Of a stretch of 64,000 nt of DNA, positions 1-7,176 are shown piece after piece (position 1 is the stretch's first letter; each line of letters starts with the position of its first letter). Source of the DNA: Sphingobium chungbukense (GTDB lineage Bacteria; Pseudomonadota; Alphaproteobacteria; Sphingomonadales; Sphingomonadaceae); the NCBI RefSeq assembly GCF_001005725.1, contig NZ_LBIC01000004.1, forward strand, positions 124,001 to 188,000, written 5' to 3'. The position numbers were made by a program, and so were the translations under genes. The notes under the pieces were generated by a model. The model did no database searches. It was not told the DNA's origin and saw only the letters and a program-made list of their open reading frames with translations.

Positions 1-823
1 CCAGATCAGACAGATTTTCTCCCTGCCTCGCGTAATCCACATTCCTCAACCTACAATATTCATCCAAGAACTCTTTCAGGTTACCTGCGTAGACAACTCG
101 CCCGTCGTTGAAAGCCATGTGCCTGATTGCGATTTCGACATCTCGCATTCGCTTGTCGGGAACTCTCAATCCAAGCATCGCTTGAATCGCCGCCTCTTCA
201 CTGGTTTTGCGCACAACGGATGCGATAAAGGGCCCCCGCACAAGAGCCATTCTGAGTTCCATCGGCGAAAGACGAACAGAACCGGAATTTAACCGATGGA
301 AAATCTCATACAAGATGTTGTCATTTCTCCAACCTCGTATAATTGCTGTTCGAATTTGGGCTGCATCGATTGCACGAGCGTCTTTTGGAAAATCAATTAC
401 AATGCCGTCCCAATCTCTTCCATTGAGGCGAGAAAGATCATTAAGTCCAGTGAGACGAAATTTTACGCCATCCGATAGCCTGCCCTGAAAAAACTCCTTT
501 ATAGTCAGAAGGCGCTGCTTACCATCAAGTACGAGGTAGTGATTCCGCTGTTCGTGGCTTTCTGCTAGCAGAATTTGCGGGATCGGAATTCCCAAGATCA
601 GCGATTCAATGAATTTAGATTTGGCAGCAAGAGACCAAACGCTTCGGCGTTGAAAAGCAGGATCGAGGTCCACGATCTCGTCCAGTTCGCCACGGAGCGT
701 AGATACATTCCAGTCCGACGGGATAACAAAAATATCGGCAAAATCTGCGGGCGTAACACGATAATCGTCGCTACCCTCTGTAAAATCATCATAATCGAGG
801 ATGTCGTCATTCTCGCTTGCCAT
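1..823 (-). CDS. DUF262 (GmrSD N-terminal-like) protein, 3' end missing
   Basis: The first 274 residues are visible and the gene runs off the left edge without a stop. The start is the ATG at 823, followed by an acidic leader rich in Asp. Residues near 90-105 read YLVLDGKQRLLTI, matching the DGQQR(L) signature of DUF262/ParB-like nucleoside-triphosphate-dependent domains found in GmrSD-type restriction enzymes and other defence proteins. The usual Q is K here. No partner gene or HNH domain is visible, so the exact role is open. It lies outside the attL repeat, on the chromosome or in an older island. Confidence 0.75.
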   Translation of the reverse strand, partial: MASENDDILDYDDFTEGSDDYRVTPADFADIFVIPSDWNVSTLRGELDEIVDLDPAFQRRSVWSLAAKSKFIESLILGIPIPQILLAESHEQRNHYLVLDGKQRLLTIKEFFQGRLSDGVKFRLTGLNDLSRLNGRDWDGIVIDFPKDARAIDAAQIRTAIIRGWRNDNILYEIFHRLNSGSVRLSPMELRMALVRGPFIASVVRKTSEEAAIQAMLGLRVPDKRMRDVEIAIRHMAFNDGRVVYAGNLKEFLDEYCRLRNVDYARQGENLSDL

Positions 824-1107
824 TGTGGCCTTACCTCTGATGCATCGGCCCGCAGTCAACAGACCACGAGTTCGCGTTTGAACTATGGCTTTTAGCATGA
901 AGTTCGGTTTTGGCTATGCTTGGCAACCTCATGCGCAGAGCAAAGATTGGGCGAATGCCTCTAACCTCTCAACGCCGATGCAAAGACAGGGTGACCAACT
1001 TCAGTCCCGCCGAATCATAAGCCCAAAGCACATCCCACTGGGAACCCACGACGGACCCATCTTAAAGCGCTTTCAGTAGGAAAAATCTGGCCCATAAAGC
1101 CAAGGAC

Positions 1108-1158
1108 TGGTGCCGCTTACGTGACTCGAACACGTGACCCTCGCATTACGAATGCGAT
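1108..1158. repeat. attL core (51-bp direct repeat)
   Basis: These 51 bases are identical to 42942-42992, which form the 3' half of the tRNA-Thr(CGT) gene including the encoded CCA. Identity stops exactly at both ends (C versus A on the left, T versus G on the right). This copy is a tRNA remnant without the 5' half. Confidence 0.93.
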
Positions 1159-1171
1159 TTTTCGAGGGGTT

Positions 1172-1212
1172 TTCACGGAAAATGGGGCCTAAAATGCTCG
1201 GTTTTCCGTGAA
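1172..1212. promoter_or_regulatory. 11-bp perfect inverted repeat near attL
   Basis: TTCACGGAAAA at 1172-1182 is the exact reverse complement of TTTTCCGTGAA at 1202-1212, with a 19-bp spacer. It lies between the att core and the left arm sites, where excisionase, IHF or host-factor sites are found in other integration systems. A weak terminator or operator is also possible. Confidence 0.5.
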
Positions 1213-1235
1213 CAATTCTAGAACAAACGGCAATC

Positions 1236-1257
1236 TGCGATACCAGTGCGATACCAG
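1236..1257. repeat. Left arm-type integrase sites (tandem TGCGATACCAG)
   Basis: Two head-to-tail copies of TGCGATACCAG occupy 1236-1246 and 1247-1257, so the unit is 11 bp, about one helical turn. The same tandem pair, with slight change in the second copy, occurs at 42852-42873 on the other side of the att core. This is the layout expected of integrase arm-binding sites. A small GGAGGG/CCCTCC hairpin follows at 1262-1280. Confidence 0.7.
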
Positions 1258-1335
1258 ATCAGGAGGGTGAAACGCCCTCCCCTACCCCAATGTCTCATGA
1301 TACTTAAACGGCGATCAGGAACGGAGATCATCAAT

Positions 1336-1680
1336 ATGACCTGGAAAGCCTATGCCATCATCCCGATTGATTGGACCTGGGAGTTTCTGCCCACCGTTCA
1401 GGAGATGGCTGGTCGATTTGCGGAATCAGATGCTACCCAGAGAGTGGAAAGCGTCGATTATGATCCGCTCTACCTCGACAATTTTTGGAAGCACTTCGAA
1501 CTCGCGAAAAGGCTCGCAGCCCAAGAAGGATGGGAAGGTGATTTTCGTCAGCACCCCAGGGTGTTCTTCTTGCCCGACGAAAACCAGTTCCGATACGGCT
1601 TCGTATGGAAGCAGGAAAACAATGGCACAACCTTCGTGGTCTCTCCCCAGCCGCTTTCCTGGCTTGACGGGTATACATAG
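1336..1680 (+). CDS. Hypothetical protein (114 aa)
   Basis: I do not recognise this family. The ATG at 1336 is preferred over upstream starts because GGAG lies ten bases before it and the protein reads well from MTWKAYAIIPID. It is rich in aromatic residues and lacks signal peptide or membrane segments. It is the first gene inside attL, followed after 14 bp by the DUF6961 gene, so it belongs to the accessory region at the end of the prophage. Confidence 0.6.
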   Translation: MTWKAYAIIPIDWTWEFLPTVQEMAGRFAESDATQRVESVDYDPLYLDNFWKHFELAKRLAAQEGWEGDFRQHPRVFFLPDENQFRYGFVWKQENNGTTFVVSPQPLSWLDGYT

Positions 1681-1694
1681 ACCAGTCCCGACCC

Positions 1695-1901
1695 ATGCCG
1701 CTCGACGATTGGGAGCTATGGGCCTGCGCTCAGCAGGTCATAAAACAGTACGGGGCAAAAGCGCCCGTGCATGTCGCCGGCCGCATTGGGGAACTGGCCA
1801 CGGCGGGCGACCTTGACGGCGTTCAGGCTTGGCAGGCCATTGCGGAGCGCGTCGAGCAACTGATGGATTATCGGACAGGAAGGCCCTTGAGCAAACAGTA
1901 A
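1695..1901 (+). CDS. DUF6961 family protein
   Basis: This 68-residue protein matches, from memory, the small DUF6961 family common in sphingomonads and their phages: an ELWACAQQVIKQYGAKAPVHVA helix followed by an IGELATAGD turn and a QAWQAIAERVEQL helix. Function is unknown. It is all-helical and soluble, and no strong ribosome-binding site is seen. It sits between two unknown genes in the left accessory region. Confidence 0.65.
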   Translation: MPLDDWELWACAQQVIKQYGAKAPVHVAGRIGELATAGDLDGVQAWQAIAERVEQLMDYRTGRPLSKQ

Positions 1902-1952
1902 CCGCCTATCGACTCTTGCGAAATTCTGCGCCAGCATTGCGGAGGGGGCAGA

Positions 1953-2861
1953 ATGACAGACCAGCCAGAAGAAGACTACATTCTCAAATTCAACCTGGTG
2001 CCGGGGCTCTACCCCCGCGCTGAGGCTGTTGCCGAGGCGATAATCGCATACGTCGATACGGTCCGCACTGCGGCTGGGCTAATCGATCCAGTGGCACAAG
2101 TGGCGGTCGAAATAGTTGGCGTTGAAGAAGGAAGCCAGATTTTCAAGCTGGCCCTGCGTCGCATGGAAAGCGCTGGCGAGCGTATGAAGCGCGGCGCCGA
2201 CGAATATCCGCTGGTCGGCAAAGCGGCGATGGCGTTGGGATCAATGATCGCCAGCGCAGTGGTTGGGCAGGTCATCGTAAATGCGATCTCGCCTGACCCA
2301 CGCATCCCTGATGATCAGATGGAGGTCTTCCAGAACATCGAAGAAGATCTACGCGATTCAGTGGAGTTGCAGCGGCAGTCTGCGGACCTATTCGGCGGCC
2401 TTCAGGCGGAACCTGCGTTCATGAGTGTCCAGATACTGTCCAACACGCGCGTCCCCATCATTACTGTTCCGAGAGATGAATTTGCACTGCGGGGAGGCGT
2501 GTTCACGCCTAATCCGGAGCCTGAGCCGGACCGGATAGAAAATAGGGTAGCGATCTGGGACGTAACGTTGATTAAACCAGCCCTGATTCCCGAAAAGCGG
2601 CGATGGACGTTCGCGCGTGACGGCATTGAGTTCAGTGCGCTCATGGTCGACCAGGCGGTTCTTGATGCCATCCATAACAAGACGTTGCCGATACAGATCG
2701 CTGAGGGCGTCGTGGTGAAGATCGAAATTCAATATCGCGAGCGGTATAGCGGGTCGACTTGGATCACAGACCCTACGTCGCGGCGGGTCACGCGGCTTTT
2801 ACAGCCGCTCCCTCCAGCATCTCCGAGCCTACCCCTTTTTCCCGCCTCCGGCCGCCCATAG
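1953..2861 (+). CDS. Unknown 302-aa protein with central hydrophobic helix
   Basis: I cannot assign a family. A strong GGAGGGGG ribosome-binding site precedes the ATG. Residues 1-75 form an alpha/beta N-terminal segment, and about 93-113 (KAAMALGSMIASAVVGQVIV) is a hydrophobic helix that may cross or touch a membrane. The C-terminal half (about 140-285) looks beta-rich and ends in a proline-rich tail. Its length and place beside attL, in a non-structural gene group, suggest cargo such as a defence or lysogenic-conversion gene, but nothing in the sequence proves that. Its 3' end overlaps a small minus-strand gene. Confidence 0.7.
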   Translation: MTDQPEEDYILKFNLVPGLYPRAEAVAEAIIAYVDTVRTAAGLIDPVAQVAVEIVGVEEGSQIFKLALRRMESAGERMKRGADEYPLVGKAAMALGSMIASAVVGQVIVNAISPDPRIPDDQMEVFQNIEEDLRDSVELQRQSADLFGGLQAEPAFMSVQILSNTRVPIITVPRDEFALRGGVFTPNPEPEPDRIENRVAIWDVTLIKPALIPEKRRWTFARDGIEFSALMVDQAVLDAIHNKTLPIQIAEGVVVKIEIQYRERYSGSTWITDPTSRRVTRLLQPLPPASPSLPLFPASGRP

Positions 2862-3032
2862 GAAGGCGACAAGGCCGAAGAAAATGACTGTGGACACTAC
2901 AAGCGTCCAGCCGACCGACACACGAGCGAAGCCGATAAACGAAACGATCACCGCGATCACCACGGCAAGGCCAGATAGCCATGCGCGCGTCGCGCCACTC
3001 TGATCGTCATTCGGTTGCATGTCGGTTCGCAC
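2829..3032 (-). CDS. Small two-helix membrane protein
   Basis: The 67-residue product has a polar N-terminus and two hydrophobic stretches (about residues 18-36 and 42-60) separated by a short loop, ending in GGGKKG. A second start four codons in (MQPNDD) is possible. It overlaps the end of the convergent 302-aa gene by 33 bp, which lowers confidence. No family is recognised. Confidence 0.5.
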   Translation of the reverse strand: MRTDMQPNDDQSGATRAWLSGLAVVIAVIVSFIGFARVSVGWTLVVSTVIFFGLVAFLWAAGGGKKG

Positions 3033-3081
3033 AATTTAGAATCGCACGTATGCTGGTGCCATGCAACGTTCGCGTTTGCAC

Positions 3082-3501
3082 CTATATGCTGCTGAAATCA
3101 TCTTTCGGCTCGCGCGGCGGCCAGTCATCGTCGCCATAGCCATCAGGATCAGACGCAGGAGCCCGGCGCTCAACCGGCTTCTCGACCGGCAAGACCGGCG
3201 TACTGCCGTCGAACGTCGCCCGGATCACCGCGCCGAATGTGTCCGCACGCTGGAAAATCGCTCGGATCACGGCAAGCTGGCCGCCGATCCATTGTGCTTG
3301 TTCGGCAGGGACGTAGCCGATCTGGATACCGCGTTCGGAATAGACCCCAATCGCCCTGCTGTCCGCCGGGTTCTTGGGCTCGCGACGAAGCTCGACCGAT
3401 TCGCCCGGAACACACATAGCGATCTCGAAGCGCCGGGTGGGCCCGCGCTTGTTCGGGTAGCCTGCGCCGACGACGGCGATGGACATGGGCGGTCGAGCCA
3501 T
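3082..3501 (-). CDS. HIRAN domain protein
   Basis: The 139-residue protein holds a HIRAN domain at about residues 20-95: FEIAMCVPGESVELRREPKN followed by NPADSRAIGVYSERGIQIGY and VPAEQAQWIGGQL. HIRAN domains bind DNA ends or damaged DNA (as in HLTF) and often occur alone in phages. The last 30 residues are acidic and disordered. The gene lies downstream of the Mom-family gene on the same strand, about 160 bp away, so the two may form a DNA-modification or DNA-binding pair. Confidence 0.85.
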   Translation of the reverse strand: MARPPMSIAVVGAGYPNKRGPTRRFEIAMCVPGESVELRREPKNPADSRAIGVYSERGIQIGYVPAEQAQWIGGQLAVIRAIFQRADTFGAVIRATFDGSTPVLPVEKPVERRAPASDPDGYGDDDWPPREPKDDFSSI

Positions 3502-3648
3502 AGCGCAGGAATATTATGATGGGCCCTGTATGGCAATGGAGCGGCCCGACGGGGTCGCACCGTCCTCGCACGCGGGGGCACCGCGCTCGTCCGATGGACG
3601 GGCCGCATAAGGAGCAGATGCCGCTGCTTGGCAGAAACTGCAACTGCT

Positions 3649-3671
3649 CACCCTAAGAAAAACTTAGGGTG
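3649..3671 (-). terminator. Hairpin at the end of the Mom-family gene
   Basis: CACCCTAAG (3649-3657) pairs perfectly with CTTAGGGTG (3663-3671) around a 5-nt loop, overlapping the stop codon of the Mom-family gene. On the minus strand the T-run is in the loop and no U-tract follows, so it may be an mRNA-stabilising or attenuating hairpin rather than a classic terminator. Confidence 0.45.
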
Positions 3672-4398
3672 CATAATCGGGCTTCGGAAACGGCAGCGCC
3701 GGATAGCGGCACCCCTTCGCGAATCGGGGCTTGAGGAACCGGAGATACCGAAACTGGCGCAGCTTGTGCCGTGTTGCCCGATCAAGGCCGGCACGGATGG
3801 CCATGGCTCTCGGCCCTCCGCTCTTGCCATTGGTGACAAGGCTGTTGTGATAGAAGTCGCCATCCAGTTCCCAGAAGATGCCAATATGCTCGCCGTGGTA
3901 ACTGAACCCCGCCGCCTGATAGACCGTCCCGAACAGGCCGCACCGCTCATCCGCAAACGACTGTATCCATTTGACGGTCGGCCGGACGCGCCGGATCAGC
4001 CGGATCGAAAAGGCGAGCGCCCTGCTCTCGCTGTTGCGCGGCGCAGCGTCCGAGAGCCACATGCGGTTCAGTTCGAGATATTCCGACATGGCCGTACCGG
4101 CGACGACGCTGTCCGCGCTCGCTGGGTTCATGGCGAAGCCATATTGGAGCACGCCCACCATATTGGCATCAATATATACGCCAAGGTGAAGCGTGGATGC
4201 GGAATAGACCCGCTTGCTGTAGTGGTTGGCGCGGATGATCTCATTGGCCAACAGCCGGTCGATGATGACGACTCGGAAGGCCTGATTACCGAAGCCGATG
4301 GCCTCGCGCTGATTGAGAAGGTCCGCAAAGGGATCGAACAGATAGCCGACATCGTCGCCAGCGACACCGAAAGGCGTCTGGCCGTTTAAGGACTCCAT
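3664..4398 (-). CDS. Mom-family DNA adenine modification protein
   Basis: The 244-aa length is close to phage Mu Mom (about 240). The core reads ANHYSKRVYSASTLHLGVYI, then VGVLQYGFAMNP, LELNRMWLSD, ALAFSIRLIRR and SFADERCGLFGTVYQAAGF, the pattern of the GNAT-like Mom family that converts adenine to N6-carbamoylmethyl-adenine and so protects phage DNA from restriction. The start at 4398 has no obvious ribosome-binding site, which recalls Mu, where mom translation needs the Com activator. No Com homologue is seen beside it. Assignment is from motif recall. Confidence 0.8.
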   Translation of the reverse strand: MESLNGQTPFGVAGDDVGYLFDPFADLLNQREAIGFGNQAFRVVIIDRLLANEIIRANHYSKRVYSASTLHLGVYIDANMVGVLQYGFAMNPASADSVVAGTAMSEYLELNRMWLSDAAPRNSESRALAFSIRLIRRVRPTVKWIQSFADERCGLFGTVYQAAGFSYHGEHIGIFWELDGDFYHNSLVTNGKSGGPRAMAIRAGLDRATRHKLRQFRYLRFLKPRFAKGCRYPALPFPKPDYAP

Positions 4399-4499
4399 AA
4401 TGGTTTTTGCTCACACAAGCCCCGCCTGGTGCACAGGCGCGGGGCGACGCGGCGCGCGCGGGCCGCTCGTAACGGGGTGTGTCGAACCTTCCCGTTGGT

Positions 4500-4623
4500 T
4501 GCTGGGTTGCCGCCCAGCACCCCCGCTCGCAGTTGTACGATGCTGTCGTACATCTGGCGGCGGACGTGTCTCAGATAAAAAGAAACCTCACGTTACTTTT
4601 CGCTTGCGCGATGTAACGTGAGG
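4500..4623. promoter_or_regulatory. Cluster of inverted repeats upstream of the Mom-family gene
   Basis: Three inverted repeats lie close together. TGCTGGG/CCCAGCA with a 6-nt loop is at about 4500-4519. TGTACGA/TCGTACA with a 5-bp centre is at 4534-4552. CCTCACGTTAC/GTAACGTGAGG, 11 bp perfect with a 16-bp spacer, is at 4586-4623. They sit between the minus-strand Mom-family gene and the plus-strand XRE gene pair. The two longer ones look like operators for a dimeric regulator, perhaps the XRE protein. Confidence 0.55.
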
Positions 4624-4690
4624 TGTCATAACCTTCCTTGTCAGACGGCGATACCAACCCGGTGAGCCCGCTGACAAACCCGAAAGGAGC

Positions 4691-4706
4691 GAGAGATGCA
4701 TCTCTC
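4691..4706. promoter_or_regulatory. 16-bp perfect palindrome GAGAGATGCATCTCTC
   Basis: The palindrome contains the ATG of the 20-codon reading frame at 4696 and abuts its ribosome-binding site (AAAGGAG). On RNA it could fold on itself or allow dimer contact; on DNA it could be an operator half-pair. It is part of the structured gap at 4399-4819. Confidence 0.5.
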
Positions 4707-4758
4707 AATCCGGCTTCGGATTTGGAAAGTGACCTTCACAGTCACAATCCAACTCTAA
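4696..4758 (+). CDS. Possible 20-residue leader peptide
   Basis: An ATG eight bases after AGGAG opens a 20-codon frame beginning MHLSIRLRIW, with alternating hydrophobic and basic or Thr/Val residues, and ending at TAA 4758. A strong GC hairpin follows seven bases later, and then the XRE gene pair, so it could be a leader peptide for attenuation. A chance frame cannot be excluded. Confidence 0.35.
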   Translation: MHLSIRLRIWKVTFTVTIQL

Positions 4759-4764
4759 GAAGCC

Positions 4765-4794
4765 CCCCGCCCCGGTCTAGCCACCGGGGCGGGG
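4765..4794 (+). terminator. Strong GC hairpin before the XRE gene pair
   Basis: CCCCGCCCCGGT (4765-4776) pairs fully with ACCGGGGCGGGG (4783-4794) around a 6-nt loop. No U-tract follows. It could terminate or pause transcription of the short upstream frame, ahead of the gene at 4820. Confidence 0.55.
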
Positions 4795-4819
4795 ATAGGG
4801 TGAGGATAAGGCTTTAGCG

Positions 4820-5101
4820 ATGGCAATGCAATCTAGCGTCCTGCGGCCATTCCGGCTGGCAGAGAATTACACGGCAGAGGACGTCACAGCCCTATTCTGC
4901 GCCTCAAAATCGGCCTTACTCCGCCTCCATGCAAATCTGGAAGTCGAGAAGCAGAGCCTGCGTTGCGGCGACGGAAAGGGCGGTCTGCACCCCTTCTGCA
5001 TGGATGAACTTTCCGAGGACGATCGGTCATGGATCGGCCGCCAGCAAAAGCTGGTGGATGGCCTCAGCGGCGCCCTCGCTCGTTTTGGATACCAACTATG
5101 A
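4820..5101 (+). CDS. Hypothetical protein (93 aa) paired with XRE regulator
   Basis: This soluble, mostly helical protein is not recognised. Its stop overlaps the start of the following XRE regulator (ATGA at 5098-5101), so the two are co-translated. Residues about 20-60 hold a helical stretch and 60-93 another. An overlapping small gene followed by an XRE protein fits a toxin-antitoxin or regulator-cofactor pair, but no toxin motif is visible. Confidence 0.65.
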   Translation: MAMQSSVLRPFRLAENYTAEDVTALFCASKSALLRLHANLEVEKQSLRCGDGKGGLHPFCMDELSEDDRSWIGRQQKLVDGLSGALARFGYQL

Positions 5102-5370
5102 CCCCGGATGAACTGAAGAATATCAGGAAGGGCTTGGGCTGGACCCAGATGGACATGGCTATGGCGCTGGACATGAGCCGCAAGGCAGTCGTGGAGATGG
5201 AGGGCGGGAAGGCTGCTATAGAGCATCGCACGGGGCTTGCCGTCCTGTATCTCGCGGAGCATCCCGAGGTACTGACGGAAAGGCGGGCACTACTGCAGGA
5301 ATTTGCTCAGCGCGTGGGCATTGAGCAAGCTATGGCCGCTCAAGGAAAAACGCGTGGGCGTATAGGATGA
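5098..5370 (+). CDS. XRE-family helix-turn-helix regulator
   Basis: The 90-residue product begins MTPDELKNIRKGLGWTQMDMA and continues with MALDMSRKAVVEMEGGKA, a clear five-helix XRE DNA-binding domain over about residues 3-58. The start is fixed by the ATGA overlap with the upstream gene. It ends in a short helical tail. It may control its own operon and the divergent Mom-family gene through the inverted repeats at 4534-4623. Confidence 0.85.
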   Translation: MTPDELKNIRKGLGWTQMDMAMALDMSRKAVVEMEGGKAAIEHRTGLAVLYLAEHPEVLTERRALLQEFAQRVGIEQAMAAQGKTRGRIG

Positions 5371-5526
5371 CGACGGTGGGCGCCGGTCTTCGGTCCAAGC
5401 CGCGAGTGCCATGATCGACGCCATACTGGAGGAAGGCTGACCGAAAACTGGGGCTAATTGCCTCAGTTTTCCTATTGACCACAGGCCCCTCCCGCCGCGA
5501 ATTAAGATGCTCGGGGAGGGTATGAG

Positions 5527-5982
5527 ATGAAACTGTACGGAATCCTTGGCTTAACGATTGGCGCGCTTATGGCGATCGTGGCATTGACGCTTCTGCCGTC
5601 AACCGTCAGCAACGAAGAAATGACCACGCTTCCATATACTGGGGCGGTGATAGGATCTGGCAAGTTCGTCGAAACCTACAACCTGCCGCGCGCTCAGGTT
5701 CGCGAGATGGTCTTTAACGGCGGCCTCGCCGTCTTTCTTGCGGGAGCCATATTCTTCGTCGGCGGCTCGATCGGGGAGCGCCTACGCCAGCCTTCCCATC
5801 ACGCGCCATCGGCTGCTGATGGCGATACCCCCTCTATTCAGACACCGCCAATCCCAGCAGCGCTCGATATTCCGTTTTCCAACGATGAGGCGACAAGGAA
5901 CAAGATGATCCTCGCCGCCATAATGCTTCCGATAATAATGCTGGTTCTGGTCTTCCTTGCAGCCCAGTTAAGGCTGTCCTGA
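5527..5982 (+). CDS. Small membrane protein (151 aa)
   Basis: Hydrophobic segments at about residues 5-25, 66-84 and 126-147 indicate three membrane helices, with a polar proline-rich loop near 88-118. GGAGGGTATGAG precedes the start. The family is unknown. It converges on the spanin gene and overlaps its end by 15 bp. Location between the XRE pair and the lysis cassette suggests a lysogenically expressed envelope protein such as a superinfection-exclusion factor; this is inference. Confidence 0.65.
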   Translation: MKLYGILGLTIGALMAIVALTLLPSTVSNEEMTTLPYTGAVIGSGKFVETYNLPRAQVREMVFNGGLAVFLAGAIFFVGGSIGERLRQPSHHAPSAADGDTPSIQTPPIPAALDIPFSNDEATRNKMILAAIMLPIIMLVLVFLAAQLRLS

Positions 5983-6546
5983 CCCGGTGCCATCTGGCGG
6001 CAGAATAAGCCGTGCGGACGGCTCGGCCTTAACTGCCGCCTGCTCTGCCGCCCATTCCCGGAGCTTGATCAGGTTCCACGCCTGCCTCTCGGCTATTCGG
6101 AGCTTGGCAAGAAGTCCGTCACAATCGGTCCCTGCATAAGCTCGGCAGGTGGCGTCGCTGGCGGTGGACACTGGAGCCGGGTCGGAACTGCGGAGATCGG
6201 CGCGGGCGGCGAGTTCCGCGCGCACGCGCTCATAGCGAGTATCGACATCAGCATAATGGCTCTTGAGGTCATTGACGGTCCTTTCGGTGATGGCGATCTG
6301 TTCGGCCTCGACGCGCTTCACGTTCCTGGCCGCTTGGCGCTGGGCTTCGGCGCTGGCGGCGCGATAGTTCGCTTCGGTTTGCCTATGGGCCTGATGCTCT
6401 GCCGCGAAATCGGTTCGTGCCTTGTCACGCTCCGCCGTGCGGACATCGACCTTCATCGATGTCAGGGCGAGGGCGACCATCAGGCCGATGATGACGGGTG
6501 CCCACCAGAAGCGGCGAGCGAGCGCCAATGCTGCGGCCCAGCTCAT
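5968..6546 (-). CDS. Rz-like inner-membrane spanin
   Basis: The 192-aa protein has one N-terminal membrane helix (about residues 13-31), then a long charged coiled coil (about 35-120) rich in Ala, Glu, Arg and Gln, and a C-terminal periplasmic part with two Cys. This is the i-spanin architecture that links inner and outer membranes at lysis. Its start overlaps the endolysin stop by four bases (ATGA). I did not find an embedded Rz1-type lipoprotein. It is the last gene of the late operon. Confidence 0.8.
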   Translation of the reverse strand: MSWAAALALARRFWWAPVIIGLMVALALTSMKVDVRTAERDKARTDFAAEHQAHRQTEANYRAASAEAQRQAARNVKRVEAEQIAITERTVNDLKSHYADVDTRYERVRAELAARADLRSSDPAPVSTASDATCRAYAGTDCDGLLAKLRIAERQAWNLIKLREWAAEQAAVKAEPSARLILPPDGTGSGQP

Positions 6547-7100
6547 GCAGCGGTCGCCACGCGGTTGAGAAGCCAGCCGTAGACGAAAGCCTCTTGCGTC
6601 GGATTGCGCTCGGCAATCCCCAGATAGCGTTCGCCCTGAAGCGCGTTCATGGCCTCCAGCAGGACATCGATTCGGCCGCGGCGGGGATGGGCAATATAGG
6701 CAGCAAGCGCCGCGTCGCTCTTCGCGCCATAGTTGCCGTCAACCTTCGCCAGATCCGGCCAGAGTTTCCCGCCCTCGTTGAAGGCGTTGAGCGCGCGCTG
6801 AAGAAACATGACGCCCCAGGGCGCGCCCATATTGACGCCGGTGTCCAGCGCCTCCGCAGCAAGCGCCGGCGCCCGCTTGGCGAGTAGATCGATGCCGGTC
6901 GCCGTGACGAACTGCCGCCAATAGATGTCGAAAGCCAGCGAACGCGGCAGCGCCTTCATGTCCCCCTGATAACCGTTCGCCCGGGCAAGCGTCTGGACGA
7001 TGCCGAAGCGGGTCGGCCCGCCGCGATCGGCCGGATGGTTCACATAATCGCCTTCGCGGGTGATGACGTCGTCGATCATCTCCTTCGGCGTCTTGGTCAT
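6543..7100 (-). CDS. Endolysin, glycoside hydrolase family 108
   Basis: Residues 13-32 read ITREGDYVNHPADRGGPTRF, the GH108 signature, with Glu16 as the expected catalytic acid of this N-acetylmuramidase family. The rest matches GH108 in length (185 aa) and ends with the peptidoglycan-binding-3-like segment (DLAKVDGNYGAKSDAALAAY). There is no signal peptide, so release depends on the holin. It lies between the holin and spanin genes. Confidence 0.92.
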   Translation of the reverse strand: MTKTPKEMIDDVITREGDYVNHPADRGGPTRFGIVQTLARANGYQGDMKALPRSLAFDIYWRQFVTATGIDLLAKRAPALAAEALDTGVNMGAPWGVMFLQRALNAFNEGGKLWPDLAKVDGNYGAKSDAALAAYIAHPRRGRIDVLLEAMNALQGERYLGIAERNPTQEAFVYGWLLNRVATAA

Positions 7101-7176
7101 GTCATTCTCCCATGGAAAAGGGCGCCAGAAGCGCCCTGTCGTTCGTCTGTTCCCGGAAATCGGGATTGTCAGTCGC

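Noticed and set aside
885..1079. 64-codon plus-strand frame left of attL
   Set aside because: No ribosome-binding site or recognisable content; the 824-1107 stretch looks non-coding.
4400..4621. 73-codon plus-strand frame in the mom upstream region
   Set aside because: Low-complexity Gly/Arg/Cys composition and no ribosome-binding site; the region is better explained by inverted repeats.
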